Shown one piece after another: positions 1 through 11,080 of a DNA stretch of 64,000 nucleotides. The stretch is from Ideonella sp. A 288 (GTDB taxonomy: Bacteria; Pseudomonadota; Gammaproteobacteria; Burkholderiales; Burkholderiaceae_C). A program made the translations under genes and the position numbers. Under the pieces are notes generated by a model. That model did not search any database. It saw nothing but the letters and a program-made list of their open reading frames with translations, and was not told where the DNA came from. The stretch covers positions 1-64,000 of the forward strand of contig NZ_MWLO01000139.1 of the NCBI RefSeq assembly GCF_002198735.1, written 5' to 3'. The stretch's first letter is position 1. The number at the start of each line of letters is the position of its first letter.

Positions 1-206
1 TTGAAGCCGGCCCAGATGATGGCGATCGTGACCACGGCGATCGAGATCGTCACGAGGATCTCGTTGACGTTGGTGACCGTGGTGTTGATCTTGTCGAAGC
101 CCTGGGCGAGGGCGAGTTGCGGCAGAAGCAATTTGGCGGTCAGGGCCAGTGCGGTGCGGGCCAGACGGGCATGGTGCGGAACGGCGGGGCGGATGACGGT
201 GTGCAT
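1..206 (-). CDS. VirB2/TrbC-like conjugative pilin, 3' end cut by window
   Basis: Reading leftward from an ATG at 206, the frame stays open to the window edge (68 codons visible). The N-terminus is basic and is followed by a hydrophobic stretch ending in LPQLALAQG, a likely signal peptide. After a short loop (FDKINTTVTNVNEIL) comes the start of a membrane segment, VTISIAVVTIAIIWAGF. Signal peptide, short loop and hydrophobic helix are the layout of VirB2/TrbC pilins of type IV secretion systems. The VirB1-like gene immediately upstream on the same strand supports this. The C-terminal half is outside the window. Confidence 0.7.
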   Translation of the reverse strand, partial: MHTVIRPAVPHHARLARTALALTAKLLLPQLALAQGFDKINTTVTNVNEILVTISIAVVTIAIIWAGF

Positions 207-257
207 GATGATGACCTCGAAGGGGAGTGAACCGAAGGGCAGGGGAGCGATGCCGGC

Positions 258-752
258 TCACGGTGGTACCCCGCTGGCGCGGCGGCCTACTGCGGCGGCC
301 CGCATGACCCTCTGTGCCACACGCTGCACGTAGCCGTGGCGGAACCCGGTGACGAAGTTGCCGCTGTAGTAGCAGGACAGAGACTGGCGCAAGGCTGTCT
401 GCGGCCCCGACCCCTGCGAGGCCCGCTCGAAGCACTCGTCGAGCAGGGCCTGCATGGCGCGCAGGTTCGCGCAGGGGTCGAGGGCTGTGGCTGGCGTGAG
501 TCCGAGCCGGTCGAAGTTGCGCCGGTTGATCTGCGCGAGGCCGAGGCTGAAGTTCCAGCCGGCCGCCTGCAGGCGGTCCGCGGTCGCCAATGCTTCGGCG
601 CGGGTGCGCGGCTGCCGATCCAGCACGCCGCCGACGACGCCGATGGCATTCGGGTTGAAGCCGCTCTCGACCGCGACGAGCGCGTGGGTGGTGCTCGCGT
701 GCACGGCGGGCGCACAGGCCAGCGCCAGAGCGGAGAAGGTGGTCGGGTCCAT
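258..752 (-). CDS. VirB1-like lytic transglycosylase
   Basis: 164 residues. The protein resembles VirB1/TraH-type lytic transglycosylases, which open peptidoglycan so that a type IV secretion apparatus can assemble. The catalytic glutamate is visible in ALVAVESGFNPNAIG near residue 30. The family motif GLAQINRRNF follows near residue 95, and a C-terminal part carries SCYYSGNF. There is no classical long signal peptide, only a mildly hydrophobic N-terminus (FSALALACAPAVHA). It lies 16 nt after the preceding exported protein gene and 51 nt before the pilin gene, so all three are probably co-transcribed. Confidence 0.82.
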   Translation of the reverse strand: MDPTTFSALALACAPAVHASTTHALVAVESGFNPNAIGVVGGVLDRQPRTRAEALATADRLQAAGWNFSLGLAQINRRNFDRLGLTPATALDPCANLRAMQALLDECFERASQGSGPQTALRQSLSCYYSGNFVTGFRHGYVQRVAQRVMRAAAVGRRASGVPP

Positions 753-768
753 GGCTGCCTCGCCTGTC

Positions 769-1338
769 TCAGGGCTGCGCCAGTGCCGGCTGCTGCACCA
801 CCTGGTCGACCAGGGCCGGGTCGAGGCCGGCATCCCAGGCGCCGAGCCGGGCGCGGGCCGCCCGCGAAAACACGGTGACGGTCTCGCCACTGGTGTTCCA
901 CCAGGTGTGCGACCACAGCGCGCCGTCGATGTCGACCGTGACCAGGCCGTCGTACAGGCAGGTGTAGACCCAGCCGCCCTGGGTCTCGTGGACGCGGGTG
1001 TACTGCGGCGGACAGGCCTCCGGGGCGCTGGTCCAGAAGTGGCTGGCGGCATTGCCCGCGCCAGCCATCGCGCAGCGCGGGAAGGCACGGCCGCGGGCCA
1101 GGTCCCGCAGCACCTGGCGGATCGGCGGCACGCACTGCGGAATGGCTCGCCAGTTCGGCGCGGCGAAGCACAGCAGGACGAGGCAACCGTCGACGGCCAG
1201 CGCGGGACGCGGGGCGACCATGCCGCCCAGCAGCACGGCGGCCGTCGCCAGTACCGCTCCAGGCCGTCCCAGGTACCGGTTCGCACAATTCCGCATGCCA
1301 GCGGGGCGGGCAAGGCTTAGAGTGGCAAGGTGGTTCAT
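769..1338 (-). CDS. conserved exported cysteine-rich protein of conjugation locus, function unknown
   Basis: 189 residues from the ATG at 1338. A later ATG at 1296 is possible, and an upstream frame extension also exists. The N-terminus has a signal peptide with hydrophobic core AVLATAAVLLGGMV and a probable cleavage site after APRPALA. The mature part has about six cysteines (CLVLLCFAAPNW, PQCVPP, RCAM, EACPPQ, TCLYDG) and many aromatic residues, suggesting a disulphide-bonded periplasmic protein. I recall similar proteins beside VirB1 genes in proteobacterial mobile elements but cannot assign a role. It is transcribed with the downstream VirB1-like gene. Confidence 0.62.
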   Translation of the reverse strand: MNHLATLSLARPAGMRNCANRYLGRPGAVLATAAVLLGGMVAPRPALAVDGCLVLLCFAAPNWRAIPQCVPPIRQVLRDLARGRAFPRCAMAGAGNAASHFWTSAPEACPPQYTRVHETQGGWVYTCLYDGLVTVDIDGALWSHTWWNTSGETVTVFSRAARARLGAWDAGLDPALVDQVVQQPALAQP

Positions 1339-1480
1339 CTGGAGCGCTCTCGGCTGGGGTTTCCGGGGGAGAAGTCCTTGGATGCCCTGGGTGGGGCGTG
1401 AGAACACTCTAGGGTCGGATTCGCTCACCTCGCGTGCGAGATTCAGGCCGTTTTCTTGCAACCTCGGCAGGTCCTTATCG

Positions 1481-2554
1481 ATGGCCGTGTCACCTCGTCC
1501 GCACACCCTGACCCTGCCCGTGCACCCGCACCAGCTGGAGGTGCAGGAGTTCGACGCGTACGACCTGATCGTCGATCTGCGGCCGGAGTCGGACTTCGCG
1601 GTCGATCACCTTCCCGGTGCCGTGTCCGTGCCGTGGACGGTCGCGCCGACCCACCACGGCGGCGACCCGAGGCGATTGCCTCAGCGGGTCCCGGCCGAGT
1701 TTGTCGCCGCAGACAGCGCGATGGTCTCCGTGTCGTACCTGCTTGAGACGCGGCTGTCGGCGATCGAACCCGGCGCGGCCGTGCTGCTGTACTGTGACAG
1801 CAGCGGCCAGCACAGCGCCGAGGCTGCCGAGCGGCTGCGGCGGCAGGGCTTCATCGTGGACCGGATCCCCGGTGGCTGGGCCGGCTACCAGCGCTGGGTC
1901 GCGGCCGGACTGGAGATCCTGGCGCGCGCGCTGAGCTTCCGCTGGATCCGGTCGGCGCCTGGCGGGGCCGCGCAGGCCCTGGTGAGCGCACTGGCCGACC
2001 GGGGCCACCAGGTGCTGCCGATGGCGACGATCTGTGGGCAGCGCTGGATCCCCGGGTTGTCGATGCCGGGCGAGCCGCAGCCATCGTTCGGGTGGCTGCA
2101 GTCGCAGCTGGTCGATGCCCTGCGACGGCACGACCCTGGCGAAATCGTGTGGGTCGACGAGGTGGTGCCGACGGTGGACGCGACCGAGGGGCCGATCGTG
2201 CTGGTGGAGGCCTTGCAGCGTGCTCCGGCGATCCGTATCGAAGTCCCGCGGCCGGCGCGCGAAGCCCTGCTGCTCGGCCACCTGCAGGCCAGTGGCCTGG
2301 CGCCGTCGCGCCTCGTCGGGCCGGTTGATCGCCTAGCGGGGCATGCGGCCTTGTCGCCGGGTCGGATCGATGTCGACGTGACGGCACAGGCGTTGTCGGA
2401 CGCCGCCGCGGTGGCCAGGATCCTCGACGGGTGTGACCTGATCGGCGCTGCCCTTGCGACACCCGCCACGCCGACGCAGGAGACGACGCTGCGCCTCGAT
2501 GGGTTCGGCGCCGCGGATCTCGACGCTGCCGTCGCCGCGCTGACAAGCCGTTGA
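1481..2554 (+). CDS. rhodanese/MnmH-like protein lacking the P-loop
   Basis: 357 residues. The start is the ATG at 1481, with an AGG-type ribosome site about 9 nt upstream. Residues 15-145 form a rhodanese domain (YDLIVDLRPESDFAVDHLPGA; LLYCDSSGQHS with cysteine 105; GGWAGYQRW). The rest aligns by eye with tRNA 2-selenouridine synthase MnmH: QPSFGWLQSQL, the GEIVWVDEV acidic strand and RIEVPRPAREALLLGHL. In MnmH the rhodanese domain is followed by a nucleotide-binding P-loop (G-x-x-G-S-G-K-T type). Here the equivalent site reads APGGAAQ and has no lysine-threonine pair. The protein is therefore a diverged MnmH paralogue or a repurposed domain. It diverges from the VirB1 operon. Confidence 0.66.
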   Translation: MAVSPRPHTLTLPVHPHQLEVQEFDAYDLIVDLRPESDFAVDHLPGAVSVPWTVAPTHHGGDPRRLPQRVPAEFVAADSAMVSVSYLLETRLSAIEPGAAVLLYCDSSGQHSAEAAERLRRQGFIVDRIPGGWAGYQRWVAAGLEILARALSFRWIRSAPGGAAQALVSALADRGHQVLPMATICGQRWIPGLSMPGEPQPSFGWLQSQLVDALRRHDPGEIVWVDEVVPTVDATEGPIVLVEALQRAPAIRIEVPRPAREALLLGHLQASGLAPSRLVGPVDRLAGHAALSPGRIDVDVTAQALSDAAAVARILDGCDLIGAALATPATPTQETTLRLDGFGAADLDAAVAALTSR

Positions 2555-2588
2555 GCCGGGATCCGGCGGGTCGGCAGGATCGGTCAGG

Positions 2589-3368
2589 TCAGATCAGCCC
2601 GTAGATCTCGGCCAGCCGCATGGCCGCGTGCCGGTTGGGCGCGCCGAGCTTGAGGCGCAGGCGATGGAAGCGGCAATCGATGGTCTTGGCTTCGGTGTCC
2701 ATTGCGGCCGCGATGACCTTGCTGCAATGTCCCTTCTGCTCATGCCGCAGCAGGGCGAGTTCGCCGGCGGTGATGCGGGCCTGGGCCATGAGCTCGGCCC
2801 GCATCCGCCGCAGCATCCAGTCGCCGATTTCCATCGCGAGCGCTCGGGCCAGGCAGCGTCGCAGGGGGTAGTCGGCGTCGTCGAAGTAGTCGTCCCGGCC
2901 TGAGCCGAGGCACAGCAGGCCGACACGGGACTGGGCCAGTGCCGACGGCGCCGGAACTATCAGGGTCGAGACGAAGCCGTAGCTCCTGGCGGCATCCACC
3001 ATCCAACGCTCATGCTCGTCCAGCAGGGTCAACTGCCCGGCCTGGACGGGTTCGGTGTTCCGCCTTGCGTAGCGCAGCCATGGATCGTGCAGGCAGCCGT
3101 CGCGCTGGGCGTACAACTGGGCCCACACCGGGCTGCAGGCGAGCAGGTGGCGGTAGGAGTCGAAGGTGTCGTACTCGCGCACGAAGCTGGTGAAAGTGGC
3201 TGCGTCGGCGCCCAGCGCTTGCGCGGCGTCCTTGAGCAGCAGCACGGCCTGGCCGATTTCGTCGGTCGCTTCCAGGCGACGGATCGCCTCGACGAGACCT
3301 GGCACGTCGGCGGGCCGGGCGCCGAGGGCCGGAAGGGCTGGGGGGTCTGCCAGTTCAGCCGAGTGCAT
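2589..3368 (-). CDS. LuxR-family regulator with autoinducer-binding-like domain
   Basis: 259 residues from the ATG at 3368, which has an AGGAG site 8 nt upstream. Residues 60-180 resemble the autoinducer-binding fold (TFTSFVREYDTFDSYRHLLACSP, DPWLRYARRNTEPV, GFVSTLIVPAP). The C-terminal 65 residues are a LuxR-type helix-turn-helix (ITAGELALLRHEQKGHCSKVIA; DTEAKTIDCRFHRLRLKLGA; RHAAMRLAEIYGLI). No LuxI-type synthase is visible in the window. Its first 14 nt overlap the end of the upstream 141-residue gene, so the two are translationally coupled. It may control transfer of the island; that is inference from position. Confidence 0.78.
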   Translation of the reverse strand: MHSAELADPPALPALGARPADVPGLVEAIRRLEATDEIGQAVLLLKDAAQALGADAATFTSFVREYDTFDSYRHLLACSPVWAQLYAQRDGCLHDPWLRYARRNTEPVQAGQLTLLDEHERWMVDAARSYGFVSTLIVPAPSALAQSRVGLLCLGSGRDDYFDDADYPLRRCLARALAMEIGDWMLRRMRAELMAQARITAGELALLRHEQKGHCSKVIAAAMDTEAKTIDCRFHRLRLKLGAPNRHAAMRLAEIYGLI

Positions 3369-3780
3369 CGAAATGCTCCTGGCCAACCCGGCGCAGGCGC
3401 TGGAAGAGCAGGGGGTCATCGAAGCGCAATGGCTCGGCGTCGCACCAGGCGGTGAACTCGTCGAGGGCCGTGAAGACCAGGGACTGCACCTGGCGCACGC
3501 CACGGGGCCGACGTTGCACCCGCTCGACGTACAGCCCGCCGGCCACGGCCCGGACGGCGAAGCTCAGCGCCGCGTCGGCGGTCGACAGCCGCAGCTCGCC
3601 GTCCGGTGTCCCTGGCAGTCGTGTCGCGCATTGCGATCGAGTGACCTGGGTGGCACCGGCGTGACCGCCCAAGCGTCGCGCAACGTCGCTGGCGTGCCCG
3701 CGACCCGACCAGCCCGTCAAGGGGGTCCTCGTGCCCTCCGCCGGGGCTGTGCCAGCGGACCTGATGCGTGTGGCGATCAT
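3355..3780 (-). CDS. hypothetical protein coupled to the LuxR-type regulator
   Basis: 141 residues from the ATG at 3780, preceded by a GGAGAG site. A longer upstream frame without ribosome site or domain sense was not used. The first 65 residues are arginine-rich and low-complexity. The last 75 are more protein-like (GELRLSTADAALSFAVRAVAGG; VQSLVFTALDEFTAWCDAEPL; FDDPLLFQRLRRV). No family is recognised. The 14-nt overlap with the downstream LuxR-type gene implies one transcript and coordinated amounts. Confidence 0.5.
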   Translation of the reverse strand: MIATRIRSAGTAPAEGTRTPLTGWSGRGHASDVARRLGGHAGATQVTRSQCATRLPGTPDGELRLSTADAALSFAVRAVAGGLYVERVQRRPRGVRQVQSLVFTALDEFTAWCDAEPLRFDDPLLFQRLRRVGQEHFDALG

Positions 3781-4695
3781 GGGTCTCTCCAGCAGGCTCT
3801 GCCAGGCCGCGTCAGCCGACTCGCCCCGTCTCGGGCGAGGGCATGTCGCGGTACTCGAACCAGAGCCGTCGATGTCGAGCATTGACGCGGAATCGATCCC
3901 GAGTTGTCCATGGGGACATGTGACGACTTGTGAGCGGCGCCGGGTTGGCAGGGGAGTCGGCGTGCCTGCCGTGCGCAGGCACGTTCGTGGCGGGCGCACT
4001 CCGGTGGGCGACCTGCGCGCGCCCGCATGCCTCGGCCACCGACATGGCGCTGCCCTGCACTCGCCGATCGCCTGGGGTGCGGACCCTGGCGCCGCTGGCG
4101 TGGCCGCAAGGGCCTTTCGCGGCATAAACGGCCTGCGCCCCGCGCACGCGGGTCCCCTCCATTTATTCCACGGTGCCCTGGCGGCCGCGCTGGCCAGCGG
4201 CGCCCGACGGGCCGCACGGCGACCGACGAATGCGGGGCAGTGATGCGATCGGTGGTCGGGGCGGCGTCGAGGGACCGGGTCCCCGACGGCTCCCTCGGAA
4301 ATTGGGGCAGGGGGCTGGGGAACTGGTGTAGTGAGTTTGACCGGGCGATGCGCGAACTCGCGATGCGCGCGCCTGTGCGTTTACTGAAAGTTGCCATGCG
4401 GGTCGAAACCGGGTGCCCGCGCGGCCAGACTGGCACGTTGTGACGGTGGGTGGGGTTCGCCATGGCACCTGCCAGTTGCTCGAGGAGTTCGTCGTGAAGC
4501 GTACGAGACGAAATCGGTTCATCAAGGGCGCGGGACGTGTGAAGTCGCCGTGCCGTTGCAGTCGCCCCGGGGGCGGCGGTCTGGGCGGGCTGGGGGGTCG
4601 TGTCGCCGTGGCGATGCGCCGCCGTGCAACCGGCGTTTCGGCAGGGTGCTTCGAGCCGGTGACGGGTGCGCTGCCATTGGCTTGTCGAGGGGTGA
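3781..4695. other. 915-nt stretch without a supported gene
   Basis: Several open frames run through this GC-rich stretch, but none combines a plausible start, ribosome site and protein-like composition. The best small candidate is a leftward 35-codon frame at 3812-3919 (contains NARHRRLWFEYRDMP), with no ribosome site. The stretch separates the leftward LuxR-type pair from the rightward membrane protein, so it should hold promoters for both. I could not pick one out with confidence. Confidence 0.4.
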
Positions 4696-5013
4696 ATGAT
4701 GTGGGTGCTGTTCGCGCGTGCACCGCTGCCTGATGCCAGGCCGTGGCCGGGACGCCGTTGGCTGGCGGCGTTGGATGCCTTGGCCTGGCCGGCCGCCTGG
4801 CTGGCCATCGTGGCGTGGCAGTCCGCGCACGTCGGCGCGGTGGGCCAACTGATGGCTGCCGTGGCCATCGTCGCGGGTGTGGGGCGCTTGCACCGGGCGC
4901 TGGCGACCAACCACCGTTATCACTTCACGTCCTGGACGTGGGGCAAGCGGTTGGGCTGGCTGCTGCTGCTTGGCTACGCGCTCAAGCTGTGCACCATCTG
5001 GTTCGCCCGTTGA
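4696..5013 (+). CDS. small integral membrane protein, function unknown
   Basis: 105 residues beginning MMWVLF. A GAGGGG ribosome site lies just upstream of the tandem ATG codons at 4696 and 4699. Three hydrophobic segments are visible: ALDALAWPAAWLAIVAW, VGQLMAAVAIVAGVGRL and LGWLLLLGYALKLCTIWF. A soluble loop (HRALATNHRYHFTSWTWGKR) precedes the last one. No family is recognised. It is convergent with the AlpA-like gene, within the mobile-element region. Confidence 0.6.
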   Translation: MMWVLFARAPLPDARPWPGRRWLAALDALAWPAAWLAIVAWQSAHVGAVGQLMAAVAIVAGVGRLHRALATNHRYHFTSWTWGKRLGWLLLLGYALKLCTIWFAR

Positions 5014-5056
5014 CCGGCGGCTCTGACCAGCGACGATGAGTCCGCCGTCGCTCCCG

Positions 5057-5287
5057 TCAGTGGGCGACCGTCTGTCGGGAATCGCTCCAGCGATCGAGGT
5101 CGGCGCGGCGCCAGGCGATGGCGCGGCTCGCGAGTCGCACCGGACGCGGAAAGGTGTTCGCCGCGACCATGCGGTAGATCGTCGAACGACCGAGCCCGGT
5201 CAGCTTGATGACGTTGGGCAGGCGCAGGAAGACGGTTGGGGACTCGGCGGCCTGCGGGCCGAGCGGCGCAGTCAGAGAGCGGTCCAT
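5057..5287 (-). CDS. AlpA-family DNA-binding protein (excisionase/regulator)
   Basis: 76 residues from the ATG at 5287, preceded by a GGAGG site. The segment FLRLPNVIKLTGLGRSTIYR followed by MVAANTFPRPVRLASRAIAWR and RADLDRWSDSR is the compact helix-turn-helix of AlpA proteins. These act as transcriptional activators or recombination directionality factors of integrases in prophages and integrative elements. Its presence near conjugation genes marks this side of the window as part of an integrative element. No integrase gene is visible. Confidence 0.87.
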   Translation of the reverse strand: MDRSLTAPLGPQAAESPTVFLRLPNVIKLTGLGRSTIYRMVAANTFPRPVRLASRAIAWRRADLDRWSDSRQTVAH

Positions 5288-5832
5288 CGGAACCTCCGCA
5301 GCCAGTCGATGAAGATCAGTCTAGGGTCGATGTGGGACGGTGGCCGCGCAGGATTCCGGCGGATATCTTGCGAGGTTCAATGGTGACCCGCCACGAACGG
5401 TTCGCCGCTGCAGTGAAAACACCAGCAGGTCCTGGAGCCGCCCACCGCGCCCTTCGGCGAGTGCGGAATCCCGCCGGGGCCGATCGGCCGACGCGCCAGG
5501 CGAAGACTGCGGCATCCGACCCACTGCTGGGTCCTTCGCCGAACGTGCCACGGTGGCTGCATTGCAGCGTAAGGAGCCGGTCGCCGGCCGCTGGGCGCAC
5601 GCCGGGTCAGCGCCATCAAACCGACATCCAGCTCGGCAGCCAGTGCCGCCATGAGTGTCAGCAATGCGTGGGACAGCTGACCACCGTACTGCTACCGCGC
5701 GACCGCGGAGCGCGAATGACCGGTCCTATTTGGGCTGACGGGCTCGAATCGACCCTCTGCAGGCATTGGATGCTGGCAAAACCTGCCTCTCGCCCTGTCC
5801 TCTACCGACAAACGCCCCCAGACTGAGTTTGT
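5288..5832. other. 545-nt junction stretch without a supported gene
   Basis: This lies between the AlpA-like gene and the first gene of the metal module. A leftward open frame (5377-5664 and its upstream extension) contains QLSHALLTLMAALAAELD, which faintly recalls the core of serine recombinases of Tn3-type elements. The frame loses any resemblance after about 30 residues and has a stop just upstream. No terminal inverted repeat or attachment site was recognised. This is the likeliest place for an old recombination junction, but the sequence does not prove it. Confidence 0.35.
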
Positions 5833-5833
5833 C
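5807..5833 (-). terminator. possible stem-loop at end of metal-resistance operon
   Basis: GACAAAC (5807-5813) and GTTTGTC (5827-5833) form a perfect 7-bp stem with a 13-nt loop. They sit exactly at the stop codon of the last leftward gene. There is no strong U-tract, so a terminator role is tentative. Confidence 0.35.
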
Positions 5834-6396
5834 TATCGAACCTGCCGCACATCGGCCACAAGCCTGGTGGCAAGTAGGCGGTCCCTGACCTCATCCAAAC
5901 GGACAGCCTGCCACTTGAAGGTATTGCCCCAGGCCCAGCCCATGCCGTTGAGTTCGAGGACTCGGACATCCCCAGCCTTGCCCTCGACCTCGAAGTCAGC
6001 AGTGCGCCCATCCCACTTGGCCGACAGCTTGTGCTTGCCCGGGGCCAGTCGCATGCGCACCAGGGACTCCGGCACCGTCGGCGCATCAGCAGCGCCTTGG
6101 ACGGTGACCGGAACCACGACCGATGCATCGCCCCAACTCCGTCGCAGCACAAACACAGTCAGGGCGTCGGCGGTACCCTCGAAACGCTTGGCTTCAGCGT
6201 CAACCTCGGCCGAAGGAACAGGGCCCGGAGTACAGGTTTGGGTTCTAAGGTAGCTCCTGCCGGACCCGTGGCAGTAGATGCCGTCCGGATTGGCCGAATG
6301 CAGCGGATGGGTCACGCAGCCGCCGAGTTGCACGAGTGCGACGGTGGCAAAGCCGACCGTCAAGGTCCTGCGTGCCAAAGAATGGATGTTGTTCAT
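5833..6396 (-). CDS. lipoprotein of unknown function
   Basis: 187 residues, with a GAGG site 6 nt before the ATG at 6396. The signal peptide ends in a lipobox-like LGGC, so the protein is probably lipid-anchored at cysteine 27. The mature part begins with a cysteine-containing stretch (GIYCHGSGRSYLRTQTC). It continues with a beta-rich domain (ADALTVFVLRRSWGDASVVVP; VRMRLAPGKHKLSAKWDGR; VRVLELNGMGWAWGNTFKW) similar in pattern to DUF2846-type lipoproteins. It is the last gene of the leftward metal operon, 13 nt after the His-rich protein gene. A metal-related envelope role is only inferred. Confidence 0.6.
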   Translation of the reverse strand: MNNIHSLARRTLTVGFATVALVQLGGCVTHPLHSANPDGIYCHGSGRSYLRTQTCTPGPVPSAEVDAEAKRFEGTADALTVFVLRRSWGDASVVVPVTVQGAADAPTVPESLVRMRLAPGKHKLSAKWDGRTADFEVEGKAGDVRVLELNGMGWAWGNTFKWQAVRLDEVRDRLLATRLVADVRQVR

Positions 6397-6409
6397 GATC
6401 GACCTCGTA

Positions 6410-6799
6410 TCACTTCAGCACAAAGCGCACGGTGCCTGCCGGCTTGCCATCATTGAAGACCAGGGCCACCACCTTGGTGCCCGGGCCGACCTTGAAGCTG
6501 CCCGTGGCTTCGAGTTTGTCTCCGGCTGGCTTGAGCTCGACATCCTGCTTGTCAGCGCCTGTCAACAGTGTCAGCTTGGCGCCCGCCTTGGAGACACCGA
6601 CGGGCTTGCCGTGGTCGCGCAGGTGGAGCTGGATCAGCGTGGACTTGGCGACCAGTTCGTAGTCCATGTCCTTGACTTCGACCACAACGCCACCGTGCAG
6701 CGGCGTGTGCTCGTGGGCATGGTCGTGCTTGTCGCCGGCAGCAAAGGCCGCCCCGGCAAAGGTCAGGGCGAGCGTAGCGAAAAGGGAACGCGTCTTCAT
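6410..6799 (-). CDS. small periplasmic His-rich protein of metal efflux operon
   Basis: 129 residues from the ATG at 6799, preceded by AAAGGA. A signal peptide (LFATLALTFAGAAFA) is followed at once by a histidine-rich segment, GDKHDHAHEHTPLHGG, a probable metal-binding patch. The rest is a compact beta-rich domain ending FNDGKPAGTVRFVLK. It follows the czcA-like gene by 41 nt. It may bind or deliver Zn, Cd or Co to the efflux complex; this is inferred from composition and position. Confidence 0.65.
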   Translation of the reverse strand: MKTRSLFATLALTFAGAAFAAGDKHDHAHEHTPLHGGVVVEVKDMDYELVAKSTLIQLHLRDHGKPVGVSKAGAKLTLLTGADKQDVELKPAGDKLEATGSFKVGPGTKVVALVFNDGKPAGTVRFVLK

Positions 6800-6840
6800 G
6801 GGAATCCTTTCGGGATGGTGGGAGTGAACAGGGAAAAGGC

Positions 6841-9960
<3,120 letters not shown>

Positions 9961-9961
9961 G

Positions 9962-11080
9962 TCAGCGCACCTGGTTGATCAAGGCGGCGCCACCTGTGGC
10001 CACGCGGTCACCGGGCTTCAATCCGGCGGTCACCGCCACGCTAAGTCCATCCAGGGCCTCCGTCGTGACGGCGCGAGGCTCGAAGCGCTCCGGTGCGGTC
10101 TTGACCCACACGACGGTCTGGTTCGCCGGGTTCTTCATCAGCGAGGCGACCGGGACAGCGACTCCCTTGACCTTCTGCTTGGTCTGCACGAAGACGCGCA
10201 CCGGCTGACCGACGGCCAGGCTGTTCAGTGCTGCGCCCTGGGCGCGAAAGCCCAGCGGCAGGGCCTGCTCGCGCAGGCTGCGCGCAGCGCCGATGAACTC
10301 CAGCGGCACACGCTGATCACCGACTGCCAGGGCGGCGCTGCCGACATTGGCCGCCAGCGCCGGGTCGAAGGCCAGCGCCTCGATGCGCAGGCGACTCGGG
10401 TCGATGATCTCGAACAGCAGTTCGCGGGCATCGACCACCTGGCCGGCGACCACATGGGCCGACGCGATCACGCCTGACACGGGGGCCACCAGCGCTTCCC
10501 TCGTCGACAGGCCACCGCCAACGGCCGAGATGCGCTCGGCCAGGCTGGACGCCTCACTTTCGGCGGCCTCGATGTCCTTGCGCGGCACGGTGTCGGCCAG
10601 TTCCTTCAGCCGTGCGACGCGCTTGTCGGCGAGCGACTTGGCCGCACGCAGTTCGGCCAGTTGCGCTGATTGATTCGATCTCTCGATGGGCGCTGTCGAG
10701 GTCACCACGTAGGCCAGCACCTCGCCCTTGCGCACCACCTGTCCCGGGTTGGGCAGACCGCGCGGACCGGGCTCGATGCGGCCGGCGTTCAGCGGCTGGA
10801 CCTTGCCGCCCGCGTTCGGGTCCATCAGCACCTTGCCGTTCAGCACGACCGAGCGCGGCAGTTCGGCTTCCTCGCTCACCATCGTGCGCACGCCGAGCTG
10901 GCGCTGCGCCGGCTTGGGCAGAAACACACTGCCGTCGGGCTGGCGCTGCGGACCGTTCGCGCTGGGCGCGGCAGGTGCGTCGCCATGGTCGTGACCGTCG
11001 CCGGCATGCACGGTCAGCGGGCTGGCCAGGACCAGCACCAAACCGACCCATGCGAGGCGGCGCATCGGAGCGCGCGTCAT
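9962..11080 (-). CDS. czcB: CzcB-type efflux adaptor (membrane fusion protein)
   Basis: 372 residues from the ATG at 11080. This ATG overlaps the previous stop as ATGA and has a GAGGTG site. A signal peptide (WVGLVLVLASPLTVHA) is followed by the His-rich motif GDGHDHGDAP. A lipoyl-like/barrel-sandwich hybrid region (GRIEPGPRGLPNPGQVVRKGEVLAYVV; VAPVSGVIASAHVVAGQVV) flanks a short coiled-coil hairpin (residues about 165-215). The C-terminus is a beta-barrel and membrane-proximal domain. It links the czcA-like pump to the outer-membrane channel. The His-rich start is an extra metal-binding feature shared with the neighbouring gene. Confidence 0.88.
   Translation of the reverse strand: MTRAPMRRLAWVGLVLVLASPLTVHAGDGHDHGDAPAAPSANGPQRQPDGSVFLPKPAQRQLGVRTMVSEEAELPRSVVLNGKVLMDPNAGGKVQPLNAGRIEPGPRGLPNPGQVVRKGEVLAYVVTSTAPIERSNQSAQLAELRAAKSLADKRVARLKELADTVPRKDIEAAESEASSLAERISAVGGGLSTREALVAPVSGVIASAHVVAGQVVDARELLFEIIDPSRLRIEALAFDPALAANVGSAALAVGDQRVPLEFIGAARSLREQALPLGFRAQGAALNSLAVGQPVRVFVQTKQKVKGVAVPVASLMKNPANQTVVWVKTAPERFEPRAVTTEALDGLSVAVTAGLKPGDRVATGGAALINQVR

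Noticed and set aside
3731-4723. Several overlapping open frames on both strands, 140-190 codons each
   Set aside because: Arginine/proline-rich low-complexity translations, no ribosome sites, no motifs.
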